A stretch of DNA of 64,000 bases, taken from contig CM055612.1 in assembly GCA_029379385.1 (NCBI GenBank), positions 6,820,001-6,884,000 of the forward strand, read 5' to 3'. Numbering within the stretch: the first letter of the stretch is position 1; each line of letters starts with the position of its first letter. The DNA is from Quillaja saponaria. Taxonomy: Eukaryota > Streptophyta > Magnoliopsida > Fabales > Quillajaceae. This document shows positions 13,201 through 23,700 of this stretch, one piece after another. A program made the position numbers and the translations under genes. The notes beneath the pieces were generated by a model. It was not told the DNA's origin. It worked only from the letters and a program-made list of their open reading frames with translations, and made no database searches.

Positions 13201-13782
13201 CTCTAAAAAAATAATCTACAATAAGTTTGATTTGTCCTGGTCGGCAGAAATAATTTAGAATCATATATGATAGATCTAAAAATTGTAGTGTTAGTTTTCT
13301 TATGGCTAATCATTCCTTTGATTAATTGTGAGACTTCTAATAAAGCGAGTAAATTCAATTAAAAATTAGTTCTACTTCCCACATAAAGAGCGGAACTAAT
13401 TCTGAAAATAATCACAATTTGGTTTTTTAATTAAACATGTGATAGTCGGTATGAAGGCACCCCTAATATGTACTAGACTAGTAGGGGAAGGAATGTCTTG
13501 GTTTTATTGGCTGATAATAATAAAATGGGTTTTAATGAGTTGGGTCTTTTGTGTGAGCAAAAGTCTTTCATTTAAACGGATCGGGCAAAAGCTACACATG
13601 TTATGTGGGAATGATTGAATATTATTTGTGGTCCTTCTCATTTTTGTTCTGTAGATTGATTTGTGCTGCAAAATGCAAATGCCATATTGGTCCCATGCAG
13701 TGTTGCAGGTCCCCCTAACCCCAATCTCTATCAACCACCCATGGAAGTTGCTGACTACACCTATCAAGTATAAATTCTTACC
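10295..13782. other. Gene-free region upstream of CRY1
   Basis: This lies 5' of CRY1, so the part next to 10295 should hold its promoter and 5' UTR. I found no coding exon with recognisable homology. The open frame at 10518-10859 is made of T-rich and A-rich runs with no domain. From about 10,870 the DNA is very AT-rich. A SINE-like unit at about 12575-12690 is listed separately. Confidence 0.6.
12575..12690 (+). mobile_element. tRNA-derived SINE-like unit
   Basis: A pol III box-A-like sequence TGGTTCAAGTGG (12581) is followed about 50 bases later by a box-B-like GGATTCGAGCTC (ending at 12650) and then an A-rich tail (AAAATTAAAAAAAAACC). This arrangement is typical of plant tRNA-related SINEs. 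The spacing is longer than in a true tRNA and no cloverleaf is evident, so I do not call a tRNA gene. Confidence 0.4.
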
Positions 13783-13874
13783 AACAAATTAGGATTCACA
13801 TTTTGGGTTATCACAATCCATATCCCTTAACAACAAATTAGGATTCATCTTTCGGATTGTCTCAATCCATATCC
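13783..13874. repeat. Two-copy tandem repeat, period 49 bp
   Basis: Two neighbouring copies share AACAAATTAGGATTCA and, further on, CAATCCATATCC. The copies differ at several positions. No coding capacity is seen. Confidence 0.75.
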
Positions 13875-14566
13875 TTTTTCATATTCTAATTTTGATGTTT
13901 TGGGTCAACTTAATTAGGCAATTTCTCAATTAATTTATCTTCTTATTTTGGTCAAAAGCCTTTTCAAAATTAAATCTATGAGGTTCCAGCATTTCTATCT
14001 TAAACTAAGACCTCATTCGCACATAATTTTGATCATTATTTGCTATTCTTTTGAAATATTAAAAATGTAATGTTTGTTGAATTATGAGAAATGTGCTTGT
14101 GTTGAAATCCGAATGAAACGGATAGGTAACTAAAAAGACTAGGCTTTAATTTGAAAACTTTTTCCATACAAGAAAGATTCTTTACGAAACACAACATCTT
14201 ACTTTGGAAAAGTACAAGAATAAAAAAAAAAGTCTTAATTTAAATTTCAAATGCTGAAAAAGCGTTGAGATAATTTCACATGATCAAAAGATTTTATTTT
14301 TTATTTTTTTTATCAAAAAGTCCTTTTACCAATAATAACATATACAATATCAATTTTACCTTTAATTATCACTCTTTTTTATATATCATTTGAGACACTT
14401 TACCAACTGAGTATAGTCATAGAAAAATAGTGATGTGTCATCTCTTTCTTCCATTTCCTACTTATTTCTCAAAATTTTAAGATGAATAAACCATGCTTCT
14501 TGAGATTATGTTAAGTTCTCAAACAAATTTTTCAACTTAAACCAACAAAATGTACTCATATTAAGG
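13875..14566. other. Gene-free AT-rich stretch
   Basis: No open frame with a recognisable domain and no structured RNA was seen here. It directly precedes the decayed transposase and could include the 5' part of that element. Confidence 0.5.
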
Positions 14567-15500
14567 AAATGGTTGCTATGTTTATGTATATGGTAGAAAA
14601 AGGAGCTTCAAACCGCACATTACAAGAAATGATGCAAAACTCTGGAAAGACAATACATAGGTTGTTTAAGCGTGTGTTGCAAAGTGTCATGTTTTTAGCC
14701 ATAACGCCACTTGATCCTGAATTCTTGTCTATTCCAATAGAAATAAGATAGGATTGACGATATATGCCTTCTTCCTACATTGCATTGGTGCCATAAACAG
14801 TACTGATATAAAGTGTCATGTTCCATCTGATAAGCAAATGGATTTCATTGAGAGAAAATGATATGCGACTCAAAACGTGATGGAAGATTGTGATTTCATT
14901 TTGTCTTTCACATAAGTTTTAGCAGGATGGGCAGGTACCGCCCACGACATCTTGATACTTGCAAAAGCCTTGAGTAGTTGCTCATCCAATTTTTCACACC
15001 CACCTCCAGGTATATATTATTTTGGTTGATTCCGTATATAGTATAGCTGGAATTTTTGCCACTGTACAAATATAAAAGTTATCATCTTCCACACTTTCAA
15101 GACAATGCATATGTTCCAAAAAATGAAAGGAAAATTTACAATTATCACAATTCAAGTTTAAGGTGCACAATTAAGAGGGTATGTGGATTTGGAAGAAATG
15201 TTTTTCCATTTTGCTAGATATGCTCATGTATTTCTTAAATAACAAGAAAGTATCATAGTTGCTACTTTGGTTGTGCATAACTTCATTAGAAGGGAAGCTT
15301 CTGGTGACTTAAGAGTTTCAATCTTATGCCAATGATGCTGTTCTTTTGCCGGATCATTTACGAGTGAAAATACCTTAGAGAAAAAGAACTTCGTCAACAT
15401 GGATTAGATGAAGATCCACCGACTTCTCCACCCCAAGGTTCAATAGCAGATGTCCGTGATAACATAAAGGATGAACTTATTAGAGATGGTCATCATTGAA
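14567..15500 (+). pseudogene. Decayed PIF/Harbinger-type transposase (HARBI1-like)
   Basis: The 14569-14751 frame reads MVAMFMYMVEKGASNRTLQE and continues through a helical DNA-binding-like segment, which matches the start of plant HARBI1-type nucleases as I know them. Downstream, in shifted frames, further blocks remain in the right order: INSTDIKCHVPS near 14795, a block ending QNVM near 14880, then VLAGWAGTAHDILILAKAL near 14920 and a HPPP motif near 15000, which normally precedes the next catalytic segment. In-frame stops and frameshifts interrupt the reading frame throughout, so no functional DDE nuclease can be made. No host gene resembles it. I could not locate terminal inverted repeats or a target-site duplication. 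Confidence 0.7.
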
Positions 15501-17562
15501 TTTTTTTAGTTTTAATTGTATGCTATCGTTTAAAATAAATATTAGTTTTATTTTGTCATTTTTAATGTTGAGTGTCATTTTAGATTAAGTATTTTGTTTA
15601 AAATAAAAAATTGTTTGATTAGAATTAAAACTAAATAAAAAAAGTTTAATTTCAATTAAAATTTACATGACCTTTGGAAGCAACTGGCTCTCCCATGGGA
15701 ATTGATTAGATAACATAACACGTTTTGGTGACATACTGTACCATATTGTGCTGAACACTCACAAAAGCCGTGGCCCTCCCTCAATCAGGGGGGATCTAAG
15801 CCATTGCTCTATTCCCGACTTGAAAGTTAGCGAACATCACCTTACTCATCTAGGACTTATATTAAGTAAAAATAAATTAATTTTATAACGTAATAAATAA
15901 ATGGAGTTAATTTACACATAAATCTATTTTTTAGATCATGATCACAAACTATAATTTTTAGACAATCTAAACACATTTAAAAAGTCGTCAAACCAAAAAC
16001 GCTCTACTTTTCTGCTTGAATTGATTGAGGGTACCATATTTTCAATTTTAAATTGAAAAGGTGCATTTTAATATTTAATCAAGTTCCTCATAAAATGTTC
16101 TAAAATAAGTTGAATCAACAATTTTGATTTACAGATTAATCTACTGGCACTGTTTTCTTATGTACTTACGTGTCAATATGTACTTGTAACATTTTATTAG
16201 TTATCATCAAAGGATTTTAAAGAGACGTGTAAATATAGATGTACAAATAGCAGTACACGTCGGTTTCATTTTTATCATTCTAATGCATAATAAATGTGTG
16301 ATTAGTTCAATTTGACTAAGAGAGGAATTAATAAGATGGAAGTACTTGTAAGAGTAACTTCTATAAGCCAGGCTCATTAAGAATTCTTTAACTAATTTTT
16401 TTTTTTTTTTAAATCCTAACAAATGGTTAAAAGGATTCAAACATTAGTTAATTGAAAAGTGAACAAAACACAAGAAAATAACTATTATATCAAAAGTATT
16501 GTTATAAATTTGTATAAGATAGTAATAATATATTAAATGAGTAGGGCTCGCACGTTTATGAATTTTATAAAATCTGACTCAACTCCTTAATAATGAATCT
16601 ACGAGAAGTTCAAGAACAGTTTTATTAATTTCTTTCTCTTCTCTTCTCTTTATTTTACTTTTTCCTTTTTCTTCAAGAACCATTATAGCCTTATAGGCCT
16701 AGTATTTCTCAAATGGGCTTCTGATATGTGTTTCTCTAATTGATCAAGATTTTCATCTAACGACTTAAGCATTTGGATAAAAAGACATTAGATTCTTTAC
16801 CAGCAAATATATAGTTAAGAGTTCGATAAAAACAAGACTCTGTGCATTCTTCGTGTGGATTAACTCAATAAGTTTGCACGTGTGCATGGGAAAGTGGCGG
16901 ACCAAGGCCTTAAGTTTTGGAGAGCCAAATTACAAATTAATTATAAAATAAAAAAATTCTTTTAAAAAATAAATAAATTAATTAAAAATTCAAAGATACA
17001 TGCTAATTATTTAATAAATTAAAAACTAAAAGTATTTTTCAATTAGAAAAAATAAAATAAATTAAGCTTTTATACTTTTTTAACAAAAGAATTCACATGA
17101 ATTTAACTCAATATGCTAAGTTGGGATAAAAATTTGGTTAGAGAATTTTAGGTTGATTGTTAAAAAAATAAAATAACTAGATCGAATAAAAAAAAACATA
17201 TATAATAAATGAATAAACAAACTCTTCTATTATACTTTTAAAAATAAGTAGGTATTAGATATGTCTTATATTTACGGAAATTAATTTCACTAAAACAAAA
17301 TTGTCTTAGTTTCATTTCATATCTCTTATTTTGGTCTTTCACTAAAATAGGGGGAGTTGAAAGAAAAAATAAAATTGAGGACAAATAGCTCATCATTTAC
17401 ATTAATTTCACACTTACATGAATTTATTTTTATTTTGAAATTTTTTATTTTTAATTTATTCCTTATACCTTTAAGTGAGATAACTAGACAAATTATTCAA
17501 AAATATACTTTATAAGAGTCACAATTACAAAAATTTTAAATTTATAGTGGTTAAAGTGAAAA

Positions 17563-17740
17563 AATTCATACTTTTCATGAGGCAAAATTTGAATTGTCTA
17601 AGACTTTGTAGGGGCTGAAATAAAAAAAAATTATACTTCTCATAGATAAATTTTAACTTGCCCAAAACTTTGTAGGGACCGAAATGAAAATTTTCATACT
17701 TTACTTACGTAAAATTTGAATTTGCCTAAACTTTATAAGT
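17563..17740. repeat. Degenerate three-copy tandem repeat, unit about 60 bp
   Basis: Three successive blocks repeat the pattern TTCATACTTT or TTATACTTCT, then AAATTT(G/T)AA(T/C)TTG, then CTAAGACTTTGTAGGG or close variants. The copies are diverged but evenly spaced. Non-coding. Confidence 0.6.
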
Positions 17741-17742
17741 TC

Positions 17743-18400
17743 AATAGGTGTGTACAACCTGGCGGGTGGGTCAAATTTGGCATAAATCTCACCCGACCAG
17801 ACCAAGCTGGGTTAGAAGTGCTAAAAAATTGAAATCTGATATAATTTTGAGTGGGTCGGTTAGGTTGTCTGGATATTACTTTTCATTTGTTAAATCTTAT
17901 TATAAAATAATCTAATACCTATTTTTAACAACTAATAAGGTCAAAAATTAGAAAAAATGAAGTGATAAGATTTTTGAAGTAGAAGTAAACATAAATTGGA
18001 GTCTTTTAACATTGCAAACTTAATAAAAAAAATATTAACATGAATAAAGGTTAAAATAATGTATATTTAACATAAATACAAATACAAACTAAATAAGACA
18101 AAGTTAAAAATAATATGAATATAGGTTGAGTTGAGTTATACATTCATTTTTATGTATTAAGTGACTCTCAATTGAATTTTATTATATTTATACATAATAG
18201 TTTAAAAATTTTAGCAAATAAATTTCGGTGAATAAGATATTTTAGGATTAAAAAATTTTCTACCCAAATAAATAACTCAATATGAGATTCAAAAATAAAA
18301 TAAAAATCACCCAACTTAAAACTCAGATTTAATCAAATTATCTAATTCGACCAGGTTGGTTTTTGTTAACCGAATTCCTAACTTTTCTACACACCCTAAT
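17743..18400. mobile_element. Possible MITE with short inverted ends
   Basis: The left end reads AATAGGTGTGTA. The reverse complement of the right end reads ATTAGGGTGTGTA. Sub-terminal G-rich runs (GGGTGGGTC, GGGTCGGTTAGG) on the left face C-rich counterparts on the right (CACCCAAC, CGACCAGG). The interior is AT-rich and non-coding. The ends are short and imperfect, so this is tentative. Confidence 0.3.
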
Positions 18401-18695
18401 TATTCCCCTATTAATCTTATCATAGGTCATGTAATAAAATGAGCATTAACATGCTTGTGTCTTAATAATTTATAAATTAAATAGAACGAAGTTTTAATAT
18501 AGCAATCTAATAAAATTGATGGCAAACTGAAATATTGAAACAATTAATGAATGAAGCGATACCGTTGAGCTTGCATTTATGAGAAGATAAAGTCTAAGTA
18601 ATGAGCTCCCTATCACTTTACTTCTCCAGTTTCCAGACCTTCTCCATAAGCTTCAGCCTTCAGGCAGAAAGCTCTACATGGTCTGCCTTTATTAA

Positions 18696-19199
18696 ATAGC
18701 AAACGACGCCGCACTGAGATCCTCTCTGGTATGGTTGGCAGCTATAATATTACTTGTTGGCATATGCACCCAGTCATTGAAGAAGATGATGGTAACTTAC
18801 CTTTTTGGAGTGCTTGGAATTGCTGGGATTCTTCTACCTGATTGGGGTTACTTCAATCGTGATTTCTCTCGCTGGACTTTTCCTGTTACTGCTGAGGAAA
18901 GAACCTCTGATATTGCCCAAGGATCTGGTTTCAGAAGGTAACCCATTTTCTTTCATCTTGCTGTAGTCTGTTTGGCTGCTCGGATATTTATTAATTTTGT
19001 GTTGATTTTGTATATAATTCAGAAAAGAACAACCAAAAACAGAGGTGGGTAGCAAACAAATGTTATTTTGGTTTTAGTTTTTTTTATGAGGAATTTTATC
19101 TGTGTATGCAGGTTTAGGCAGTCTCCTTTGAGATTGGTAGCTTATGCCACAATTTATGGATTTGCTATGTACAAGTGGTGGGTTTATGTATCAACCTAG
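18696..19199 (+). CDS. Small ER-type membrane protein, SPC12/DTM1-like, without an ATG at its apparent start
   Basis: Two exons, 18696-18937 and 19112-19199, give about 109 residues. The protein has a hydrophobic segment (WLAAIILLVGICTQS), then KKMMVTYLFGVLGIAGILL, a conserved PDWGYFNRDFSRW block and, in exon 2, a second hydrophobic stretch ending YKWWVYVST. This layout matches the signal peptidase complex subunit 1 (SPC12) family and the plant member called DTM1 in rice, an ER membrane protein needed in tapetum and meiocytes. The conserved-looking N-terminus (ANDAALRSSLVW) is open and in frame but is preceded by ATA, not ATG, right after an in-frame TAA. The first in-frame ATG is at 18786, inside the first hydrophobic region. 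Either the start is lost or non-AUG, or an upstream exon supplies it through the TAG at 18697-18699. Confidence 0.65.
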
Positions 19200-20078
19200 T
19201 GAGCTTTATTTGTGCTACGTACCAATTGCATATTTTGCTGCACTTCTTCTGTTGTACTAATTATAATGGTTTTACATTGTATTCTTCTGTGCCAAAAAAA
19301 GAAAAAAGAAAGTGCTACTTTGGGGTTTGCAAAATTGTCAATCCATGTGTTTTTGTTTGTGACTACTGAGTGCTACAAAAGTACTTTTGAGAAAAGCCTA
19401 AGAGTTGGTCAAATATGTTATTTTGTCACATTGAAATGAAAGCATGACCCTTCATTATTTGAGCTGTTAGATCAACCTAAAACAAAAACAAAAACACAAG
19501 CATTCATAATTCCCAAGAGTTTGCCAATGTAAGATGAATTTCTCAAAATTTAACAAATCATTTCACCTCATCATCTAAAAATGTTATTGTATGCACAATT
19601 GACCATAAAGTTCAGGTCATACATTTTCAACCAAATTTCAGTGCAATTAAAAGGACAAAAAGGACTAAATTCTTCGAAAGATTAATGTTTAATCGAGGTA
19701 ATGCACATCCAAAATCTAAATTTTACCCTAAATTTTTATCTTTTTTAAATCCATCTTGATTTCAAAATTATCTTCCCCTTAAAATGTATTTTACTTTTCC
19801 ATTCTCTGGGAATCAAAAGCTTGTTTATTTTTTATGTATTAATATAAAGGACAGACTTGCAAGGAAGGCCCACTTTGAAAGCTGCGCTTAGTAATGAGGA
19901 ATGAAGTGGGCCAAGAATATGGGCATAGGGGTTTTAGTTGCAGAATCACAAAATTACCAATTTACTCACTAGCAAGAAGACGGGCCGTCTAGACCTTCGA
20001 AATGGCCGCACTGTGACTGAAACAAATGCTGCTGGCTGCTCATTACTGAGAGAGAGAGGGGAAGAGAAAGTGAGGGAG
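19200..20078. other. Intergenic spacer between the SPC12/DTM1-like gene and TRM112
   Basis: It holds the 3' flank of the upstream gene and the promoter and 5' leader of TRM112. Open frames at 19175-19439 have no recognisable product. Two GGCCCA/TGGGCC motifs near 19867-19912 are listed separately. Confidence 0.6.
19867..19912 (+). promoter_or_regulatory. Pair of site-II-like elements upstream of TRM112
   Basis: GGCCCA at 19867-19872 and TGGGCC at 19907-19912 lie about 170-210 bases before the TRM112 ATG. TGGGCY (site II) elements are common in promoters of plant ribosomal and translation-related housekeeping genes. This suits a translation-linked methyltransferase partner. Function is inferred only from motif and position. 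Confidence 0.35.
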
Positions 20079-20447
20079 ATGAGGCTGATCACTCACAACA
20101 TGCTATCGTCGAACATAAAGGGCGTGACGAACGGATTTCCACTACGCATCGAAGCAGAGAAAGTGGTTGAAAAGCCTGTTGAGATTGACCCTAAATTTCT
20201 CAAGAATATGTTCGTCAAGATTGATTGGAAGGCCCTCGTTGATGCGTCTCGGATCATGGGCTATGCCGATCTACCCGACGAAGCTAATCCGTCCATGCTT
20301 GAATTGGACGAATTCTTGCAGAAGTTCCACCATGCCCTCTTGGAACTCCACCTCGAAGAAGGTGCGCTTGTTTGTCCCCAGACCGATCGACGATTCCCTG
20401 TGATTAAGGGTATTCCCAATATGCTTCTTCACGAGGATGAGGTCTGA
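20079..20447 (+). CDS. TRM112: TRM112 multifunctional methyltransferase activator subunit
   Basis: A single exon encodes 122 residues, the usual length for TRM112. The frame begins MRLITHNMLSSNIKGV and ends VIKGIPNMLLHEDEV, both hallmark family segments. The zinc-ribbon-type Trm112p domain is in the plant and animal form with few cysteines (EEGALVCPQTDRRFPV near residues 90-105). TRM112 is an obligate partner that stabilises several SAM-dependent methyltransferases acting on tRNA, 18S rRNA and release factor eRF1; the Arabidopsis protein is known as SMO2 and affects organ growth. The open frame extends upstream to 19938, but the ATG at 20079 matches the conserved start. Confidence 0.95.
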   Translation: MRLITHNMLSSNIKGVTNGFPLRIEAEKVVEKPVEIDPKFLKNMFVKIDWKALVDASRIMGYADLPDEANPSMLELDEFLQKFHHALLELHLEEGALVCPQTDRRFPVIKGIPNMLLHEDEV

Positions 20448-20766
20448 ATTTGAGTGGTTAATCAGTTACTTGGTTACATTCCAATTAGGGTTTGGGTTTA
20501 AAGGGTTTTAGGATTGATGTTCAATTTCTGTCTGGAACTGGATTTTGTATCATTAATTATCAATGGAACTACACCACTTAGTTTTTGCACATTCAATTTG
20601 AACTAATCTCGCAAACAGGAATGATACCCAAAAGTAAAGAATTTCATTTCCTTTTCAATGCGTACATATTCTGCTGAACAAGGTATAGATAACTTAAATA
20701 GTGGCCAGCAACTTGAAACTGTAAGAACTATATGTTATGCTACATGTAACCGACATTGCGGGTTTT
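20448..20766. other. Convergent 3' flanks of TRM112 and the TMEM135-like gene
   Basis: A short spacer between two converging genes. No additional coding sequence is evident; the open frame beginning at 20658 overlaps the last exon of the minus-strand gene and is a shadow. Confidence 0.6.
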
Positions 20767-23700
20767 CTAGCTATTTTTGCAGCGGGGGGTTTCACATGGA
20801 GGTGGAGGTACACCAAAAACCCAATCGAGAACGTTTAAATACTTGGATCTAAACACTTCCCTTTCTTGTGCATAGCAGTGCATTATAATGGCTGTTGACA
20901 AACTGAAAATCAACACATCAGCTCTCTTCAATTTCTTTGATGGTGGTAGATATCCTGTGTCAGCCATACATGTAAAGAAGCTCTCGAGAGCCCGTGCAAG
21001 GCAGTATAATGATATCTCAGTTCGTCTGCTTTTCTTCTCAATGGCCAATGCCAGGCCAGTTGGGAACTGCACAACAATAAAAGTTCTACTGATTACTATG
21101 TTTTTTTTTTTTTTGATAAAGATACTTATAAATTATTATAATTTACAATAATATCAAGACGGTCTTGTACCGTTCCCATAGCCAACATTGGAATGTTACA
21201 TCTCTTGAATATCCTGAAGAGCATGCACGTCCACATCCTGATGAACAATGAAAAGAGTATTATATGCAGCATGCATCACCTTACTACCGAATTCTAAACT
21301 GGAGAAAAGTTACTGTTAGATTATGCAAGGCATCTCAACTTTATTGTCAGAGCCAATTTAGTTAACTGCCAAGGAGTAACATGAAAAACAGATGAATAAA
21401 CTACAGGAAGAAGATACAGAAGATATTAGTAAGTAGAAGTGATGGAGAATGAGAAAGTAGACATGATTGAAAGTGCATATTTCGAAGGGAAGCCATTCCT
21501 TCCCTCAGTTTAAGCATTAGACTTGAGTTGATATACCAAGTGAGCTTATTTGTCTTTAGTCCATAGTTATTGTACATATGCCACATGGACAGCATATTTC
21601 TTCAGCACACAGAAGTGTAAACACATTTACAGAGGATGGTTAGATCAGTGATATAATTGCACTGGACAAGATAATAGAAAAGCAGATGCTAACCAGGCAG
21701 ATGAGCAATACACAGACAGAAACAAGCTTGATCTTGCAGTGCCAAGAAGACCCTTTGCTAGTATTGTGCCTGGCCTGCAGACAGCATAAAGATAATTTAT
21801 GCATGAGCAACAATACCAACAGAATACTAGTTCATTGACAAACATCAAGCACGCATCTTGATAAAGCTCAGAGTATAACAGCAATACTAAGAGGACCAAA
21901 CTTTTATTTTCTTGCAGAGGGAGAAAGAGAGGCCTTCTTGCATTAAGCTCAAGATGTTGATCAGAATAAGAAATTAAAAAAAGCTCAAAGCCTGAGACAA
22001 CTAAAATCAAACCACTAAATTGTTAACATCGGAGAAGTGGGGAACAGAAATGCTGTAGAAAAGAGCAGTATGAAATGTATTCCAACTTTCAAGTACTCAT
22101 GTGACAAGAGCATGCCTGAAACATTCCAAACTAACTCGAATGTCATCACCTAGTTGGTTTTCCATCAACACAAGCTAAAAATGCAAATTATGTAGGAAGT
22201 ATTTCCAAGAATTATGGTACAGCTGTGCAAACCACAAGATCAAGCTACACACATATTGAGAACAAAACTTATTCAGACACTTGTGCAATTCTGGACATCA
22301 TATCTATACACACACACACACAGAGGTATATATCGCATAACCAGTAGTTCAACAAAGGTCATCATAATAGAGACAGCCTACATGCAATTTACAATTGACT
22401 TTTGAAAAACTTTACTCTATAATTACACCTTATTGAACGTCTTCACTAGAGCAACTTCAACCCAGGGAAAAAAAATCACAAAATCTTTAAAAAGCAAAAG
22501 AAAGAAAAATTATATGAAATGAGAAGGTATTGTAACCACACCTTTCCAAAAGTCCCTTTCGATGAACTAATAGTGCAGGAATCAAATATACTGGAAGATA
22601 AACGGGTAATGCTCTTTTGTAAGCTTGATAGAGAAAAGAGAGAACATGTGCACCACAGGACTGATTTCCATGTACTATCTGCAAATGTCAGAAGCATTAA
22701 GCATTTTAAGAGTGTGAATGACAACTTATACCATGAGGTCAAAATTACATTTCACATAGTTACTCCCCAAGCAGTGGTCTGCATAAGGAAGTTTAATAGC
22801 TTAAGTTACTATTAGCTGGTTATTTTTCAACTTATATACCATACCCTATAACACACCACACTTCCTATGTTTCCACTTAGGGTCTCACACCCTACCCTCT
22901 ACCCTAGCCTCTTCCTTATCTGTCCTAATTCTTGACAAGGGTGTCAAGGCCCAATGGATCACTCCCTCCCCCGGGCAATGTGTGTTATGGAAGCACACAA
23001 TTGGCCACCATGCGCCTCCACACTAAGCCACACTGCAGAGCCACCCAAAGATTTTTCAGGTTTTGTTCTCTGCACGGCCAGACCAGAGAATGAACCAAGG
23101 ATGCATATGCAGCATATCTGTCCCAGATTGGCCCGATAACCAAAGGGTCCAATGCTTTGGCACCATTTATAATGCCTCAGGTATCCCACAAGCTCCTTAA
23201 CTCTTGTTTGAAACTAGAGTTGTAGTGAAATCTGACACAAAAGCATCAAATCAGACTTGCAAATTCAGCAGATGGCAAACTCCATAATCTACACCTTCAA
23301 TCAAGACAGGGTAGATGTAATCTTTAGAGCATAGAGCAGGAAAAAGAAAAACTAAAATGAGTACAGTTTCATTAGATACAGTCTGTTGTAATTTGTAAAG
23401 ACAGATACTAGTTAGCATTATAATGACATTCAAATTTCTGATGGGAGGAATCCTATACTGTAAAGGGCAATGGATGCTCCAAATCTCCAATCAAGATTTA
23501 TATAATTTAGTAAGTCAATAAGTCATACAAAATACTGCACGGAATACTTTCATGAATAGTAAAAAAAAATAAAACTATCCATTGGGTAGTAAAATACAGT
23601 CATCAATCATGCATGTATATACTGAAGTAAGACGTTTGAAGTTTTCAAAGATGACAAACCTCCATTGGACTTAAGCGTGTAATGAGTGATGACAACATGT

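Larger units (their letters stand above)
15501..18695. other. Gene-free AT-rich region
   Basis: No supported gene. It contains a degenerate three-copy repeat (about 17563-17740) immediately followed by a possible inverted-repeat element (17743-18400). The last 300 bases should include the promoter and 5' UTR of the small SPC12/DTM1-like gene. Confidence 0.55.

Noticed and set aside
22300..22325. CA dinucleotide run as a regulatory element
   Set aside because: A short microsatellite in an intron; nothing more can be supported.
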